This document shows, in pieces, positions 7,817 through 16,713 of a stretch of 64,000 bases of DNA. The stretch covers positions 124,001 through 188,000 of the forward strand of contig NZ_FOCL01000002.1 in NCBI RefSeq assembly GCF_900110105.1, in the 5' to 3' direction. Source of the stretch: Mucilaginibacter gossypiicola. Lineage in GTDB: Bacteria; Bacteroidota; Bacteroidia; Sphingobacteriales; Sphingobacteriaceae. How positions within the stretch are numbered: position 1 is the first letter of the stretch; each line of letters begins with the position of its first letter. A model generated the notes under the pieces. That model did no database searches and was not told the DNA's origin. It was given only the letters and a program-made list of their open reading frames with translations. The position numbers and the translations under genes were made by a program.

Positions 7817-8548
7817 ATGGCAAAAAAAATACTCCTGGCCTCGGCAATCATCTGGGGCATAATATCAAACGGCCATGTTTTTGCGCAAACGGGCGTTGAT
7901 AGCGTGGGCTTAAGTCTCGCAGTTGCTAATTACGATACAGCCATAGGTCAGCAATCACATTTGTATAACGGACCGGAATATGAATTTTATGATCCTTTAA
8001 TAAAAGGCAATGCATACGTTTTTGATAATAAAGTATTTACCCCTGGCTCGGTTAGCTACGGCGCTGCAGTTTACAGCGATATCCCGATGTTATATGATCT
8101 TAATAAAGATGTAGTAGTTGTATTGCTTTATAACCGTTTCACCAAATTTTCATTACTAAGTGAGCGTGTGCATGAGTTTTGGTTGCTTAACCACCATTTT
8201 ATACGCATTAATACCGATTCGACCGGCAAAGCCGCACTTGCTACCGGCTTTTACGATCAATTATATCCGGGTCAAAAAATCGAGATCATAGTAAAAAGGG
8301 CTAAGAGCATCCAAACCGCCACCAGCAGTAATACGGTTGAATCTTTTTTTAGCGCAACAAAAGACTACTATGTTAAAAAAGGAGGCTTCTATTTCAGTTT
8401 TGGCGGAAAACGCGGATTGTTAGATATCCTTAAGGATAAGAAAAAAGAGCTGAAGCAATATATAAAAGCAAACAATATTGACTTCGACGAAAACTTTGAA
8501 CGGGCTACAGTCAACGTAGCTACTTATTATGATCAATTAACTAAATAA
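7817..8548 (+). CDS. Secreted hypothetical protein heading the TonB receptor cluster
   Basis: A 243-residue protein with a signal peptide ending HVFAQ (about residue 24). The mature part has YDTAIGQQSHLYNGPEYEF and a Lys-rich C-terminal helix region. I recognise it only as the type of conserved hypothetical encoded next to STN/TonB receptors in Sphingobacteriaceae; no catalytic motif is seen. It is separated from the receptor gene by a strong hairpin (8554-8580) and reads in the same direction, so it may be co-transcribed at a different level. Confidence 0.75.
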   Translation: MAKKILLASAIIWGIISNGHVFAQTGVDSVGLSLAVANYDTAIGQQSHLYNGPEYEFYDPLIKGNAYVFDNKVFTPGSVSYGAAVYSDIPMLYDLNKDVVVVLLYNRFTKFSLLSERVHEFWLLNHHFIRINTDSTGKAALATGFYDQLYPGQKIEIIVKRAKSIQTATSSNTVESFFSATKDYYVKKGGFYFSFGGKRGLLDILKDKKKELKQYIKANNIDFDENFERATVNVATYYDQLTK

Positions 8549-8553
8549 TGCGT

Positions 8554-8580
8554 TGAGCCATGTTAACAATGCATGGCTCA
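8554..8580. terminator. Hairpin between first two genes of the cluster
   Basis: TGAGCCATG (8554-8562) and CATGGCTCA (8572-8580) form a perfect 9-bp stem with a 9-nt loop. There is no T-tract after it, so it may be an mRNA-stabilising or attenuating hairpin rather than a full terminator. Confidence 0.5.
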
Positions 8581-8626
8581 CATGATATTGCATTGAGTTT
8601 GTACGGCAGGAAAATAAAATAACCGG

Positions 8627-11401
8627 ATGAAAAAAATTTACTTTCTAAGTTTTTGTTTCTTGATTTTAATTAAACTTTGCCACGCGCAGCAGGGGCAGGG
8701 AAAATCAATCAGCGTAAACTTTCAGCAAGCTACTATTGAACAGTTTGTAACAGAACTGGAAGCAAAATCTGGCTTTCATTTTTTTTACGACCCAATGCAG
8801 TTTGACAGCTTGAAAGTAACCCTGCAAATGACAGACAAACCTATGGAAGCCATATTGGGCCAGGCTTTCAAAAACACCGGTTTTAGTTTTGCCATCACCA
8901 AACAGCAACAGGTATTTTTAACCAAAGGACGCGAAATACAAACCGGGCTGGCAGTTGGTTATTTTGGCATTACAGCAGCCAATGCAACCGCAGCCAATAT
9001 CAGTGTTTCGCCCGCCAATGCCGATCCCGATAAAGATAAAAAGATACCTGAAGCAACTACCGAAAACAAGCTGTATGAAATTGGCCTTAAAACCAATACC
9101 ATTGAGGCGGGTACGGCAACACTTTCCGGTTACGTAAAAGAAGCTAAATCCGGCGAATCAATAAACGGTGCCAGTATTTATGTTACCAATACAAAAACGG
9201 GCGTAGCTACAGATCAGTTTGGTTATTTCACCATCAAATTACCAAAAGGCAGGCAGGTTTTAAGTGTAAGGGGCATTGGTATGCGCGATACCCGCAGGCA
9301 GATCATGCTTTACTCGGACGGGAAGATCATCATTGAAATGCAGGAACAGGTAACCAGCCTTAAAGAAGTAAAAATATCTGCCGAAAAAGTGGCTAACGTG
9401 CGCAATGTACAACTGGGGGTGAACAGGCTCGATATTAAGAGTATAAAACAGGTGCCTACCGTATTTGGCGAGGCCGATATCTTAAGGGTAGTGCTTACCC
9501 TGCCCGGGGTTCAATCGGTAGGTGAAGCCACTACTGGTTTTAACGTTCGTGGTGGTTCGGCCGATCAGAACCTCATCCTGATGAATGATGCAACCATTTA
9601 TAACCCATCACATTTTTTCGGCTTCTTTTCATCATTTAACCCCGATATAGTCAAGGATATCGAACTTTACAAAAGCAGTATCCCTGAAAGATTTGGCGGG
9701 CGTTTATCGTCGGTACTGGATGTTACTAATCGCGAGGGAAATAAGAAGAAATTTACCGGATCGGCAGGGATTGGCCTAATCACCAGCAGGCTTAATGTTG
9801 AAGGGCCTATCATCAAGGATAAAACCTCGTTTTCATTTGGCGGCCGTACCACTTACTCCGACTGGCTCCTTAAACTCCTGCCCGATGCGTATAAGCATAG
9901 TTCGGCCTCGTTTTATGACCTCAATCTTGACATAAGCCACCAGATTGATGATAAAAATAACCTGTATTTAACCAGTTATATAAGCAGGGATAAATTTAAG
10001 CTCAACAGTGATACTGCCTACAGTTACAGCAACAGGAACATCAACCTTAAATGGAAGCATAATTTTAACAATAAACTATTCAGTGTTATTACCGCGGGTA
10101 TAGACAGGTACCAATATGATGTTTCAAGTGCCGATAACCCGGTGAATGCTTACAAGTTAAATTTTGACATCAACCAAAGCAATTTCAAAACAGATTTCAC
10201 TTATTACCTAAACCGTAAAAACACTGTCGACTTTGGGTTGAGCTCCATTTATTATAAACTCCACCCAGGCAGCTTTCAGCCCCTTGGCAATCAATCCTTA
10301 GTAGCCCCCGATGTTGTGGCCACACAGCAGGCGCTTGAAAGCGCCTTGTACCTTGGCGACAAGTTTGACGTAACCGATAACCTGTCGATAAGCGGCGGCG
10401 TCAGGTATTCTATCTATAATTTCCTGGGGCCGCAAACGGTTTATAACTACGCGCCTAACCTGCCTAAAACAAGCGCCAACCTGTTGGATAGTACCAATTA
10501 TTCGAGCGGAAAATTTATTAAAACTTATTCGGGGCCCGAGATCAGGCTTTCGGCCAGGTACCAACTGGGCGATAACCTATCCATAAAAGGAGGTTATAAT
10601 ACATTAAGGCAGTACATCCACCTGCTATCAAATACAACGGCCATATCACCTACTGATGTTTGGCAACTGAGTGATCCTAATATTAAACCCCAATACGGCG
10701 ATCAGGTATCACTTGGCCTCTACCATAATTTGAAATCAAATACCATTGAAACCTCGGTTGAAGTTTATTACAAACGGTTAAGGGATTATCTTGATTATAA
10801 AAGCGGGGCCAACCTGGTATTAAACCATCATATTGAAACCGACGTAATAGGCACCCAAGGCAAAGCATACGGTATTGAGTTTTTAATAAAAAAGGCAACA
10901 GGCAAAGCAAACGGGTGGATCAGCTACACTTATTCGCGTACCTTTTTAAGGCAAAATGATCCCAATGCAGGCGATTTGATTAATGGAGGTGCTTATTATC
11001 CTGCAAATTTTGATAAACCGCATGATTTTAATTTTATTGGCAACTATAGGTTTTCGCACAGGTTCAGTGTTTCTTTAAATCTTACTTATAGTACAGGCCG
11101 GCCTATTACCCTGCCTATTGCCAAGTATGAATATGGTGGTTCGGAACGGGTGTTTTATTCGGACAGAAACCAGTACCGCATCCCGGATTATTTCAGATCG
11201 GATTTTTCAATGAACATAGAAGGAAATCATAAAGTACACCAGTTAACACATAACTCATTCACCATAGGCGTATATAACTTAACCGGAAGGCAAAACGCTT
11301 ATTCAACATTCTTTACCGAACAGGGTGGGGCCATTAACGGATATAAGCTATCCATATTTGCTAAACCTATTCCGTTTATTAATTATAATATCAGGTTTTG
11401 A
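8627..11401 (+). CDS. TonB-dependent outer-membrane receptor with STN domain
   Basis: A 924-residue receptor. After a signal peptide ending CHAQ (about residue 21) comes an STN (secretin/TonB short N-terminal) domain (about 30-100), a carboxypeptidase-regulatory-like beta sandwich (about 165-250, SGYVKEAKSGESINGA), a plug domain (about 280-390, containing NVRGGSADQNLILMNDA) and a 22-strand barrel ending in NIRF with a terminal Phe. STN domains often talk to anti-sigma factors, but no FecR or ECF sigma gene is adjacent. Downstream DUF4249 lipoproteins form the partner set usual for this receptor class. The substrate is unknown. Confidence 0.9.
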   Translation: MKKIYFLSFCFLILIKLCHAQQGQGKSISVNFQQATIEQFVTELEAKSGFHFFYDPMQFDSLKVTLQMTDKPMEAILGQAFKNTGFSFAITKQQQVFLTKGREIQTGLAVGYFGITAANATAANISVSPANADPDKDKKIPEATTENKLYEIGLKTNTIEAGTATLSGYVKEAKSGESINGASIYVTNTKTGVATDQFGYFTIKLPKGRQVLSVRGIGMRDTRRQIMLYSDGKIIIEMQEQVTSLKEVKISAEKVANVRNVQLGVNRLDIKSIKQVPTVFGEADILRVVLTLPGVQSVGEATTGFNVRGGSADQNLILMNDATIYNPSHFFGFFSSFNPDIVKDIELYKSSIPERFGGRLSSVLDVTNREGNKKKFTGSAGIGLITSRLNVEGPIIKDKTSFSFGGRTTYSDWLLKLLPDAYKHSSASFYDLNLDISHQIDDKNNLYLTSYISRDKFKLNSDTAYSYSNRNINLKWKHNFNNKLFSVITAGIDRYQYDVSSADNPVNAYKLNFDINQSNFKTDFTYYLNRKNTVDFGLSSIYYKLHPGSFQPLGNQSLVAPDVVATQQALESALYLGDKFDVTDNLSISGGVRYSIYNFLGPQTVYNYAPNLPKTSANLLDSTNYSSGKFIKTYSGPEIRLSARYQLGDNLSIKGGYNTLRQYIHLLSNTTAISPTDVWQLSDPNIKPQYGDQVSLGLYHNLKSNTIETSVEVYYKRLRDYLDYKSGANLVLNHHIETDVIGTQGKAYGIEFLIKKATGKANGWISYTYSRTFLRQNDPNAGDLINGGAYYPANFDKPHDFNFIGNYRFSHRFSVSLNLTYSTGRPITLPIAKYEYGGSERVFYSDRNQYRIPDYFRSDFSMNIEGNHKVHQLTHNSFTIGVYNLTGRQNAYSTFFTEQGGAINGYKLSIFAKPIPFINYNIRF

Positions 11402-11410
11402 TTGAAAGCG

Positions 11411-12586
11411 ATGAAAGGAAAACGATATATATTGATTTTAGTGTTATTGGCAGGCATTTACAGTACCTGCAAAAAGCCATATAATCCTAAAATTGTGGAT
11501 TCGCCCAATCATTACCTGGTTGTTGAAGGGGTGATAAATAACGGCAGCGACTCAACCATCATAAAATTAAGCAGAACGGTTAATATCTCCGGCAATGTAA
11601 GTACAAGCGGCGTTGATAATTGCACAGTATCTGTTGAGGCCGAGGGGGGAACCTCATACTCGCTCACTCCTCAGGGAAACGGGGCTTATGTTACACCAGG
11701 CCTTAGTCTGGATGTGTCAAAAAAATACCGGGTGCACATTATTACCAATGATAGTAAAGAATATGCGTCAGATTATGTTGAGGTAAAAAAAACACAGCCC
11801 ATAGATAGCGTAGGATTTTACATTAAAAATAGCGATGTGCAGGTTTACGTAAATACACACGATGCTACAAATAGTAGCCGCTATTACCGCTGGAGTTTTG
11901 AAGAAACATGGAAGTTTCATTCAAAGTATCAGTCGTCGTATGTGGTTGACCCCATAATAAAAGCAGTTGTTGCACGGCCATTTAGTGAAAGTAATTATTA
12001 CTGTTTCGCCGGAGATAAATCGACAACTATCGTAATAGGTTCATCGGCTAAGCTAACACAAGATGTGATATTTCAGCAACCGTTAACAACCATGGCTTCA
12101 ACATCCGAAAAAATTGAAATGCGTTATTCTATTTTACTAAAACAATATGCTTTAACAAAAGAAGCTTACCAGTTTTGGGAAAATATGAAGAAAAATACGG
12201 AGCAATTAGGAAGTATATTTGATGCCCAGCCATCGCAGTTAACAGGAAATATCCATAACCTTAAAGATGCGTCCGAGCCAGTTATTGGTTATATCAGTGT
12301 AACCAATATCCAATCAAAAAGGGTATTTATAGATAATGCAGATCTCCCCCGTGAGTGGGCGCCAAAATACCCTTATGATTGCGGACCGCCTGATACTGCA
12401 CTATTTTTTAATCCTAAAAGCCGGCAAAACGATGTGTTAAACATGATCATTAATGGCACCGGGATACCTTTAGATGATATTACCCAACAAATGAGCATAA
12501 TAGGTTATACCTTTTCATCAATTGAATGTACCGATTGCAGGATCAGGGGAAGAGTGCAGACTCCCTCATTTTGGATTGAAAGATAA
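11411..12586 (+). CDS. DUF4249-family lipoprotein, copy 1
   Basis: A 391-residue protein. I place the start at ATG 11411; a TTG at 11402, directly after the receptor stop, is the alternative. The N-terminus has a signal sequence ending GIYSTC, a lipobox-like Cys, although Thr at -1 is not ideal. The HYLVVEGVINNGSDSTIIKL region (about residues 28-47) is typical of DUF4249 proteins, outer-membrane-associated partners of TonB receptors in Bacteroidota. The next gene is a tandem paralogue. Its stop overlaps the paralogue's start by one base. Confidence 0.85.
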   Translation: MKGKRYILILVLLAGIYSTCKKPYNPKIVDSPNHYLVVEGVINNGSDSTIIKLSRTVNISGNVSTSGVDNCTVSVEAEGGTSYSLTPQGNGAYVTPGLSLDVSKKYRVHIITNDSKEYASDYVEVKKTQPIDSVGFYIKNSDVQVYVNTHDATNSSRYYRWSFEETWKFHSKYQSSYVVDPIIKAVVARPFSESNYYCFAGDKSTTIVIGSSAKLTQDVIFQQPLTTMASTSEKIEMRYSILLKQYALTKEAYQFWENMKKNTEQLGSIFDAQPSQLTGNIHNLKDASEPVIGYISVTNIQSKRVFIDNADLPREWAPKYPYDCGPPDTALFFNPKSRQNDVLNMIINGTGIPLDDITQQMSIIGYTFSSIECTDCRIRGRVQTPSFWIER

Positions 12587-13764
12587 TGAAGCTGTTTAAA
12601 AGATATATTGTTTTCATGGCGCTACTAACATGGCTTGTATGGGGATGTAAAAAACCCTATAACCCAGGCGCTATAAGCACCCCCAACCATTATTTGGTGG
12701 TTGAAGGTGTAATAAACACCGGTAATGATTCAACGATTATAAAGCTTAGTAAAACGGTAAATATATCCGCCGATGTAAACTCGACGCTTATTAATAATGC
12801 TGTTGTTGCAGTTGAAGCCGAAGATGGCGCCAGCTATAACCTCCTATCTGTGGGCGATGGCAGTTATATTTCAACAGGACTAAATCTTAATACTTCAAAA
12901 AAATACCGCTTACATATTAATATTGATAATAGTACAGAATACGCATCTGATTATGTAGCAGCAAAAGCCACCCCTCCAATTGATAGTATAGGCTTTAATA
13001 TTAAAAACAATAAAGTAGCGATTTATGTAAACACCCATGATGCTACTAACAACACCCGGTACTACCGTTGGAGTTATGATGAAACATGGCGGTTTCATTC
13101 TAAATATCTGTCGACTTACATAGTTGATAACGACATTCACAAAGTCGTATTCAGGACACAGGCACAGCTTAACTATAATTGTTTTGCAGGCGATAAATCA
13201 AGTACAATTGTTTTAGGCTCATCAACAAAACTCTCGCAGGATGTTATATTTCAGGCACCTGTGACTACAATTGATGCCACATCCGAAAAAATTGAAAAAC
13301 GGTACACCATCTTATTGAAACAATATGCCTTAACAAAAGAAGCGTATCAGTTTTGGGAAAACCTGAAGAAAAACACCGAACAATTAGGAAGCATATTTGA
13401 TGCCCAGCCATCGCAGTTAACCGGCAATATCCATAATCTCAAAGATCCGGCCGAGCCCGTTATTGGATATATAAGCGTAACCAACGTGCAGCTTAAACGA
13501 GTGTATATTGACAATCTTGACCTGCCATGGGACTGGACAGCAAAATACCCTTACGATTGCGGGCCCGTCGATTCAAATTATTTTGTTGATCCGCACACCA
13601 AGTCAAATACAGTTAACAGCAACATTATTTTTGGTGGTGCAATACCAATAGATCCTATTTTGGTGGGAGGCAATCTCATTGGTTACACTTCTTCAACGGT
13701 GCCTTGTGTAGATTGTACCATCAGGGGAGTAGTCAAGGCTCCTTCGTTTTGGAAAGACAAATAA
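12586..13764 (+). CDS. DUF4249-family lipoprotein, copy 2
   Basis: A 392-residue paralogue of the preceding gene, with the same architecture and a better lipobox (LVWGC, Cys about residue 21). Stretches such as KQYALTKEAYQFWENLKKNT and IFDAQPSQLTGNIHNL are almost identical in both copies, also at nucleotide level (about 12145-12264 against 13320-13440), while the C-terminal part (VDSNYFVDPHTKS) differs. It is translationally coupled to copy 1 (TAATG). Two copies may give alternative surface lids or binding partners for one receptor; this is inference. Confidence 0.87.
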   Translation: MKLFKRYIVFMALLTWLVWGCKKPYNPGAISTPNHYLVVEGVINTGNDSTIIKLSKTVNISADVNSTLINNAVVAVEAEDGASYNLLSVGDGSYISTGLNLNTSKKYRLHINIDNSTEYASDYVAAKATPPIDSIGFNIKNNKVAIYVNTHDATNNTRYYRWSYDETWRFHSKYLSTYIVDNDIHKVVFRTQAQLNYNCFAGDKSSTIVLGSSTKLSQDVIFQAPVTTIDATSEKIEKRYTILLKQYALTKEAYQFWENLKKNTEQLGSIFDAQPSQLTGNIHNLKDPAEPVIGYISVTNVQLKRVYIDNLDLPWDWTAKYPYDCGPVDSNYFVDPHTKSNTVNSNIIFGGAIPIDPILVGGNLIGYTSSTVPCVDCTIRGVVKAPSFWKDK

Positions 13765-13813
13765 ATAAGATTTTATAACAATGCCATGAAAATAGATCAA
13801 TAAGGTTTAGGCT

Positions 13814-16201
13814 ATGAAAGAAACTAAAAAAGTTATTACTGCTCCCCTGCTTTTGGGCATGATACTGTTATCATTAAACAGCCTTGCACAAACAGCAACT
13901 CAAATTACCGACAGTTTTAATAAGTACTGGCAAACCACCGTACAGGAAAAAGTATTTGTACACACAGACAAGAGCGCATACGTAACCGGCGAAATTTTAT
14001 GGTTTAAGGCATATGACGTGGATGCCACTTATCACAAGCCATTGGGTTTAAGTAAAGTTGTGTACGTTGACGTATTGGATGACAGGCAAAATGCTATCAT
14101 ACAAACTAAAATAGAAATGAAAAACGGGATTGGAAGCGGTTCTGTTTACGTCCCTGTTTCGGCAAGCAATGGCAATTATAAGTTACGGGCATACACTAAC
14201 TGGATGAAAAACTTCAGCCCTGATTATTATTTTGAAAAAACGATCACCATTATCAATCCCTTAAAATCACCCGAACCCCAGGCTAAAGTACCATCCCCGG
14301 GTTATGATGTCCAATTTTTCCCTGAAGGCGGAAACCTTGTTGCAGGACTCGACAGTAAAGTGGCTTTTAAAGTTACAGCATCAGATGGTACCGGATTAAG
14401 TGAATACCGGGGTTTTGTAGTTGATCAAAAAAACGACACGGTAGCAAAGTTTCAGCCGTTAAAATTTGGTATCGGTAACTTTTCATTTACTCCGGCAGCG
14501 GGAAATAGCTATAAAGCTATTATCAAATCAGCTAATAGCGCCCCTCTTATCAAAGAGCTACCCACAGTTAATAACCAGGGCTATGTTATGTATGTAAAAG
14601 ATGCCGGCAGTACACAAATAGAAGTGACGGTAAAGGGAACAGGTGTTGAAGGCCGCGAGTTGTATTTATTTGCCCACACAGGGAAATTAGTTAATGCAGG
14701 CATTACAGCTGCAATGAATAACGGAACTGCAAGTTTCACTATTGATAAAGCTAAATTAGGCTACGGCGTATCGCACCTAACCATCTTTAATAGCGCCAGG
14801 CAACCTGTATGCGAAAGACTTTATTTTAAACGCCCAAAACAAAACCTTAGCATCGATGCCAATGCCGACCAGTCCTTATATAGCCATCGAAAAAAAGTAA
14901 ACGTGGCTATCGCAGCTAAAGACTTATCCGGACAGGTAAAGCCAGCCAACCTGTCAATGTCGGTTTATAAGATCGATTCATTACAAAGCACGGATGCTGC
15001 AGGCGAGATATTTAGTTACCTGTGGCTAAAGTCGGATTTACGCGGACATATTGAATCGCCTGGCTATTATTTAAGAAATACCGATGCTGAAGCCGACGCC
15101 GCCCTGGATAACCTCATGCTTTCACAAGGCTGGCGAAGGTTTCAATGGGATAATGTGCTTGGCAATAGATCTGCTGCATTTAACTTTTTGCCAGAGTATG
15201 ACGGCCATTTGATTACCGGTAAAATAACCAACACACAAACGGGCAATGTTGCCAAAGATATTGTAGCCTATTTAAGTGTTCCTGGAAAACGGGTACAGCT
15301 ATATGCGGCCAAAAGCGATTCGGCAGGAAGGTTAATTTTTAATACAAGGCAACTATATGGCCCGGGGGAGATAGTAGCACAAACCAATTCAGAACGGGAT
15401 TCAACTTACCATATCGATATTTTAAGCCCTTTTTCTGAACAGTACTCAAAATACCCCGCACCAAAATTTAACCTTACCAGGAGCATGCAAAATGCCGTTG
15501 AGGAAGGAAACCTTGGCACGCAGGTTCAAAACATTTATTGGGCCAATAAGATCAAGCAATTTTATGAACCGCAGGTTGATAGTTCGGGCTTTTATTCAAC
15601 ACCCTATAAAACCTACCTTTTGGATAATTATACCCGTTTTACAACCATGGAAGAAGTATTGCGGGAATATATAAGGGAAGTGTGGGTTACCCGATCACAA
15701 AAGCGCTATCACATTAAGGTACTTAACGGCAATGGCTTTTTAGATGGCGACCCCTTAGTAATGCTTGATGACGTGCCTGTGTTTAATATTGATAAGGTGA
15801 TGGCTATCGACCCCTTAAAAGTTCGTAAGCTCGAGGACGTTCCTTACCGATATTATTGGGGGCCGTCTGTTTATGAAGGGATTTTAAGCTTCACAACCTA
15901 TAAAGGCGACCTTGACGGTGTTGAAATAGACCCGCGGGCTGTTGTGCTTGATTACGAAGGTCTACAGCTACAGCGTGAGTTTTATTCGCCGGTATATGAT
16001 ACTGAACAGGCGGCAAAAAGCAGGGTCCCCGATTTCAGAAACCTGCTTTATTGGGCACCAGAAATCAACACTCCGGCTCAGGGCAAACATCAACTGTCGT
16101 TTTATACCTCCGATCAAACAGGAAAATATATAGGCATTATACAGGGAATTACAGCAGAAGGCGATGCCGCAAGCCAATATTTTAGCTTTGACGTGAAGTA
16201 A
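13814..16201 (+). CDS. Large secreted MG2-like protein with TonB-plug-like C-terminus
   Basis: A 795-residue protein with a signal peptide ending SLAQ (about residue 25). Residues about 40-130 (EKVFVHTDKSAYVTGEILWF) match the macroglobulin MG2-like domain of large Bacteroidota proteins encoded with TonB receptors. A beta-sandwich regulatory-like module appears around residue 465-520, and the C-terminal region (FLDGDPLVMLDDVPVFNIDK, GILSFTTYKGDLDG) resembles a receptor plug without a barrel. It ends the receptor/DUF4249 run and probably works in the periplasm or at the outer membrane with them. The biochemical role is unknown. Confidence 0.8.
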   Translation: MKETKKVITAPLLLGMILLSLNSLAQTATQITDSFNKYWQTTVQEKVFVHTDKSAYVTGEILWFKAYDVDATYHKPLGLSKVVYVDVLDDRQNAIIQTKIEMKNGIGSGSVYVPVSASNGNYKLRAYTNWMKNFSPDYYFEKTITIINPLKSPEPQAKVPSPGYDVQFFPEGGNLVAGLDSKVAFKVTASDGTGLSEYRGFVVDQKNDTVAKFQPLKFGIGNFSFTPAAGNSYKAIIKSANSAPLIKELPTVNNQGYVMYVKDAGSTQIEVTVKGTGVEGRELYLFAHTGKLVNAGITAAMNNGTASFTIDKAKLGYGVSHLTIFNSARQPVCERLYFKRPKQNLSIDANADQSLYSHRKKVNVAIAAKDLSGQVKPANLSMSVYKIDSLQSTDAAGEIFSYLWLKSDLRGHIESPGYYLRNTDAEADAALDNLMLSQGWRRFQWDNVLGNRSAAFNFLPEYDGHLITGKITNTQTGNVAKDIVAYLSVPGKRVQLYAAKSDSAGRLIFNTRQLYGPGEIVAQTNSERDSTYHIDILSPFSEQYSKYPAPKFNLTRSMQNAVEEGNLGTQVQNIYWANKIKQFYEPQVDSSGFYSTPYKTYLLDNYTRFTTMEEVLREYIREVWVTRSQKRYHIKVLNGNGFLDGDPLVMLDDVPVFNIDKVMAIDPLKVRKLEDVPYRYYWGPSVYEGILSFTTYKGDLDGVEIDPRAVVLDYEGLQLQREFYSPVYDTEQAAKSRVPDFRNLLYWAPEINTPAQGKHQLSFYTSDQTGKYIGIIQGITAEGDAASQYFSFDVK

Positions 16202-16342
16202 CTATTTTTAAATTTCCGTGAACCACACCTTACATCATCTTACTTAAACACTGATTATCAGCAAATTAAACCAAAACAAAAAAGACAGATAAATCAAAAA
16301 AGCTCTTAATTTTTCAAATAACGAACTTTTTTGAAAAAACAA

Positions 16343-16373
16343 TTTGCGTAAAATGAAATGGTTTGTATATTTG
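16343..16373 (+). promoter_or_regulatory. Promoter of tRNA-Asp
   Basis: TTTG at 16343-16346 and TATATTTG at 16366-16373 are separated by 19 bases, an exact match to the Bacteroidota vegetative promoter TTTG-N19-TAnnTTTG. The tRNA starts 14 bases after the -7 element. Confidence 0.85.
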
Positions 16374-16387
16374 CACACCCAAACGGA

Positions 16388-16461
16388 GGAGTGGTAGTTC
16401 AGCTGGTTAGAATACATGCCTGTCACGCATGGGGTCGCGGGTTCGAGTCCCGTCCATTCCG
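16388..16461 (+). tRNA. tRNA-Asp (GTC)
   Basis: The cloverleaf can be drawn by hand. The acceptor GGAGTGG pairs with CCATTCC (one G-T), the D stem GTTC pairs with GAAT, the anticodon stem CATGC/GCATG encloses loop CTGTCAC with anticodon GTC, and the T arm is GCGGG-TTCGAGT-CCCGT. Discriminator G at 16461; CCA is not encoded. A tyrosine recombinase gene begins 250 bases downstream, making this tRNA a likely integration site. Confidence 0.95.
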
Positions 16462-16484
16462 CTAAAAGGGTGTCAAAACCCACC

Positions 16485-16520
16485 AAAAGCGCTTAAATCA
16501 ATGATTTAGGCGCTTTTTTT
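16485..16520 (+). terminator. Rho-independent terminator after tRNA-Asp
   Basis: AAAAGCGC, then AAATCA, pairs with TGATTT and GCGCTTTT, followed by a run of seven T. The stem is interrupted only by a TT/AG mismatch. Strong hairpin plus T-tract, 24 bases after the tRNA. Confidence 0.85.
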
Positions 16521-16561
16521 ATGTCAAAAGCGCTCGTTTCAGACTAAGTTTTATGGTTCAC

Positions 16562-16613
16562 TCGGTTACCTATTCGGTTACCTGTTTGAATCACCTAATT
16601 TAGGTAACCGAAT
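16562..16613. repeat. Direct and inverted repeats between tRNA-Asp and integrase
   Basis: TCGGTTACCT occurs at 16562-16571 and 16574-16583, and ATTCGGTTACCT (16572-16583) is perfectly inverted as AGGTAACCGAAT (16602-16613). Its position just upstream of the recombinase suggests integrase/excisionase arm sites or an operator for the integrase gene. Function is inferred from position only. Confidence 0.5.
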
Positions 16614-16713
16614 ACAGATTTAATTAATTGATTTTGAATGGATTAACTCGATGCCAGACAGCATCAAAATGATTCAAATTTTATTAAATCTTTTATTAAA
16701 AAAATGGTTACTT

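Noticed and set aside
16244..16486. 80-codon minus-strand frame across tRNA-Asp (reads EWTGLEPATPCVTG)
   Set aside because: It is the antisense translation of the tRNA, a spurious protein often seen in databases.
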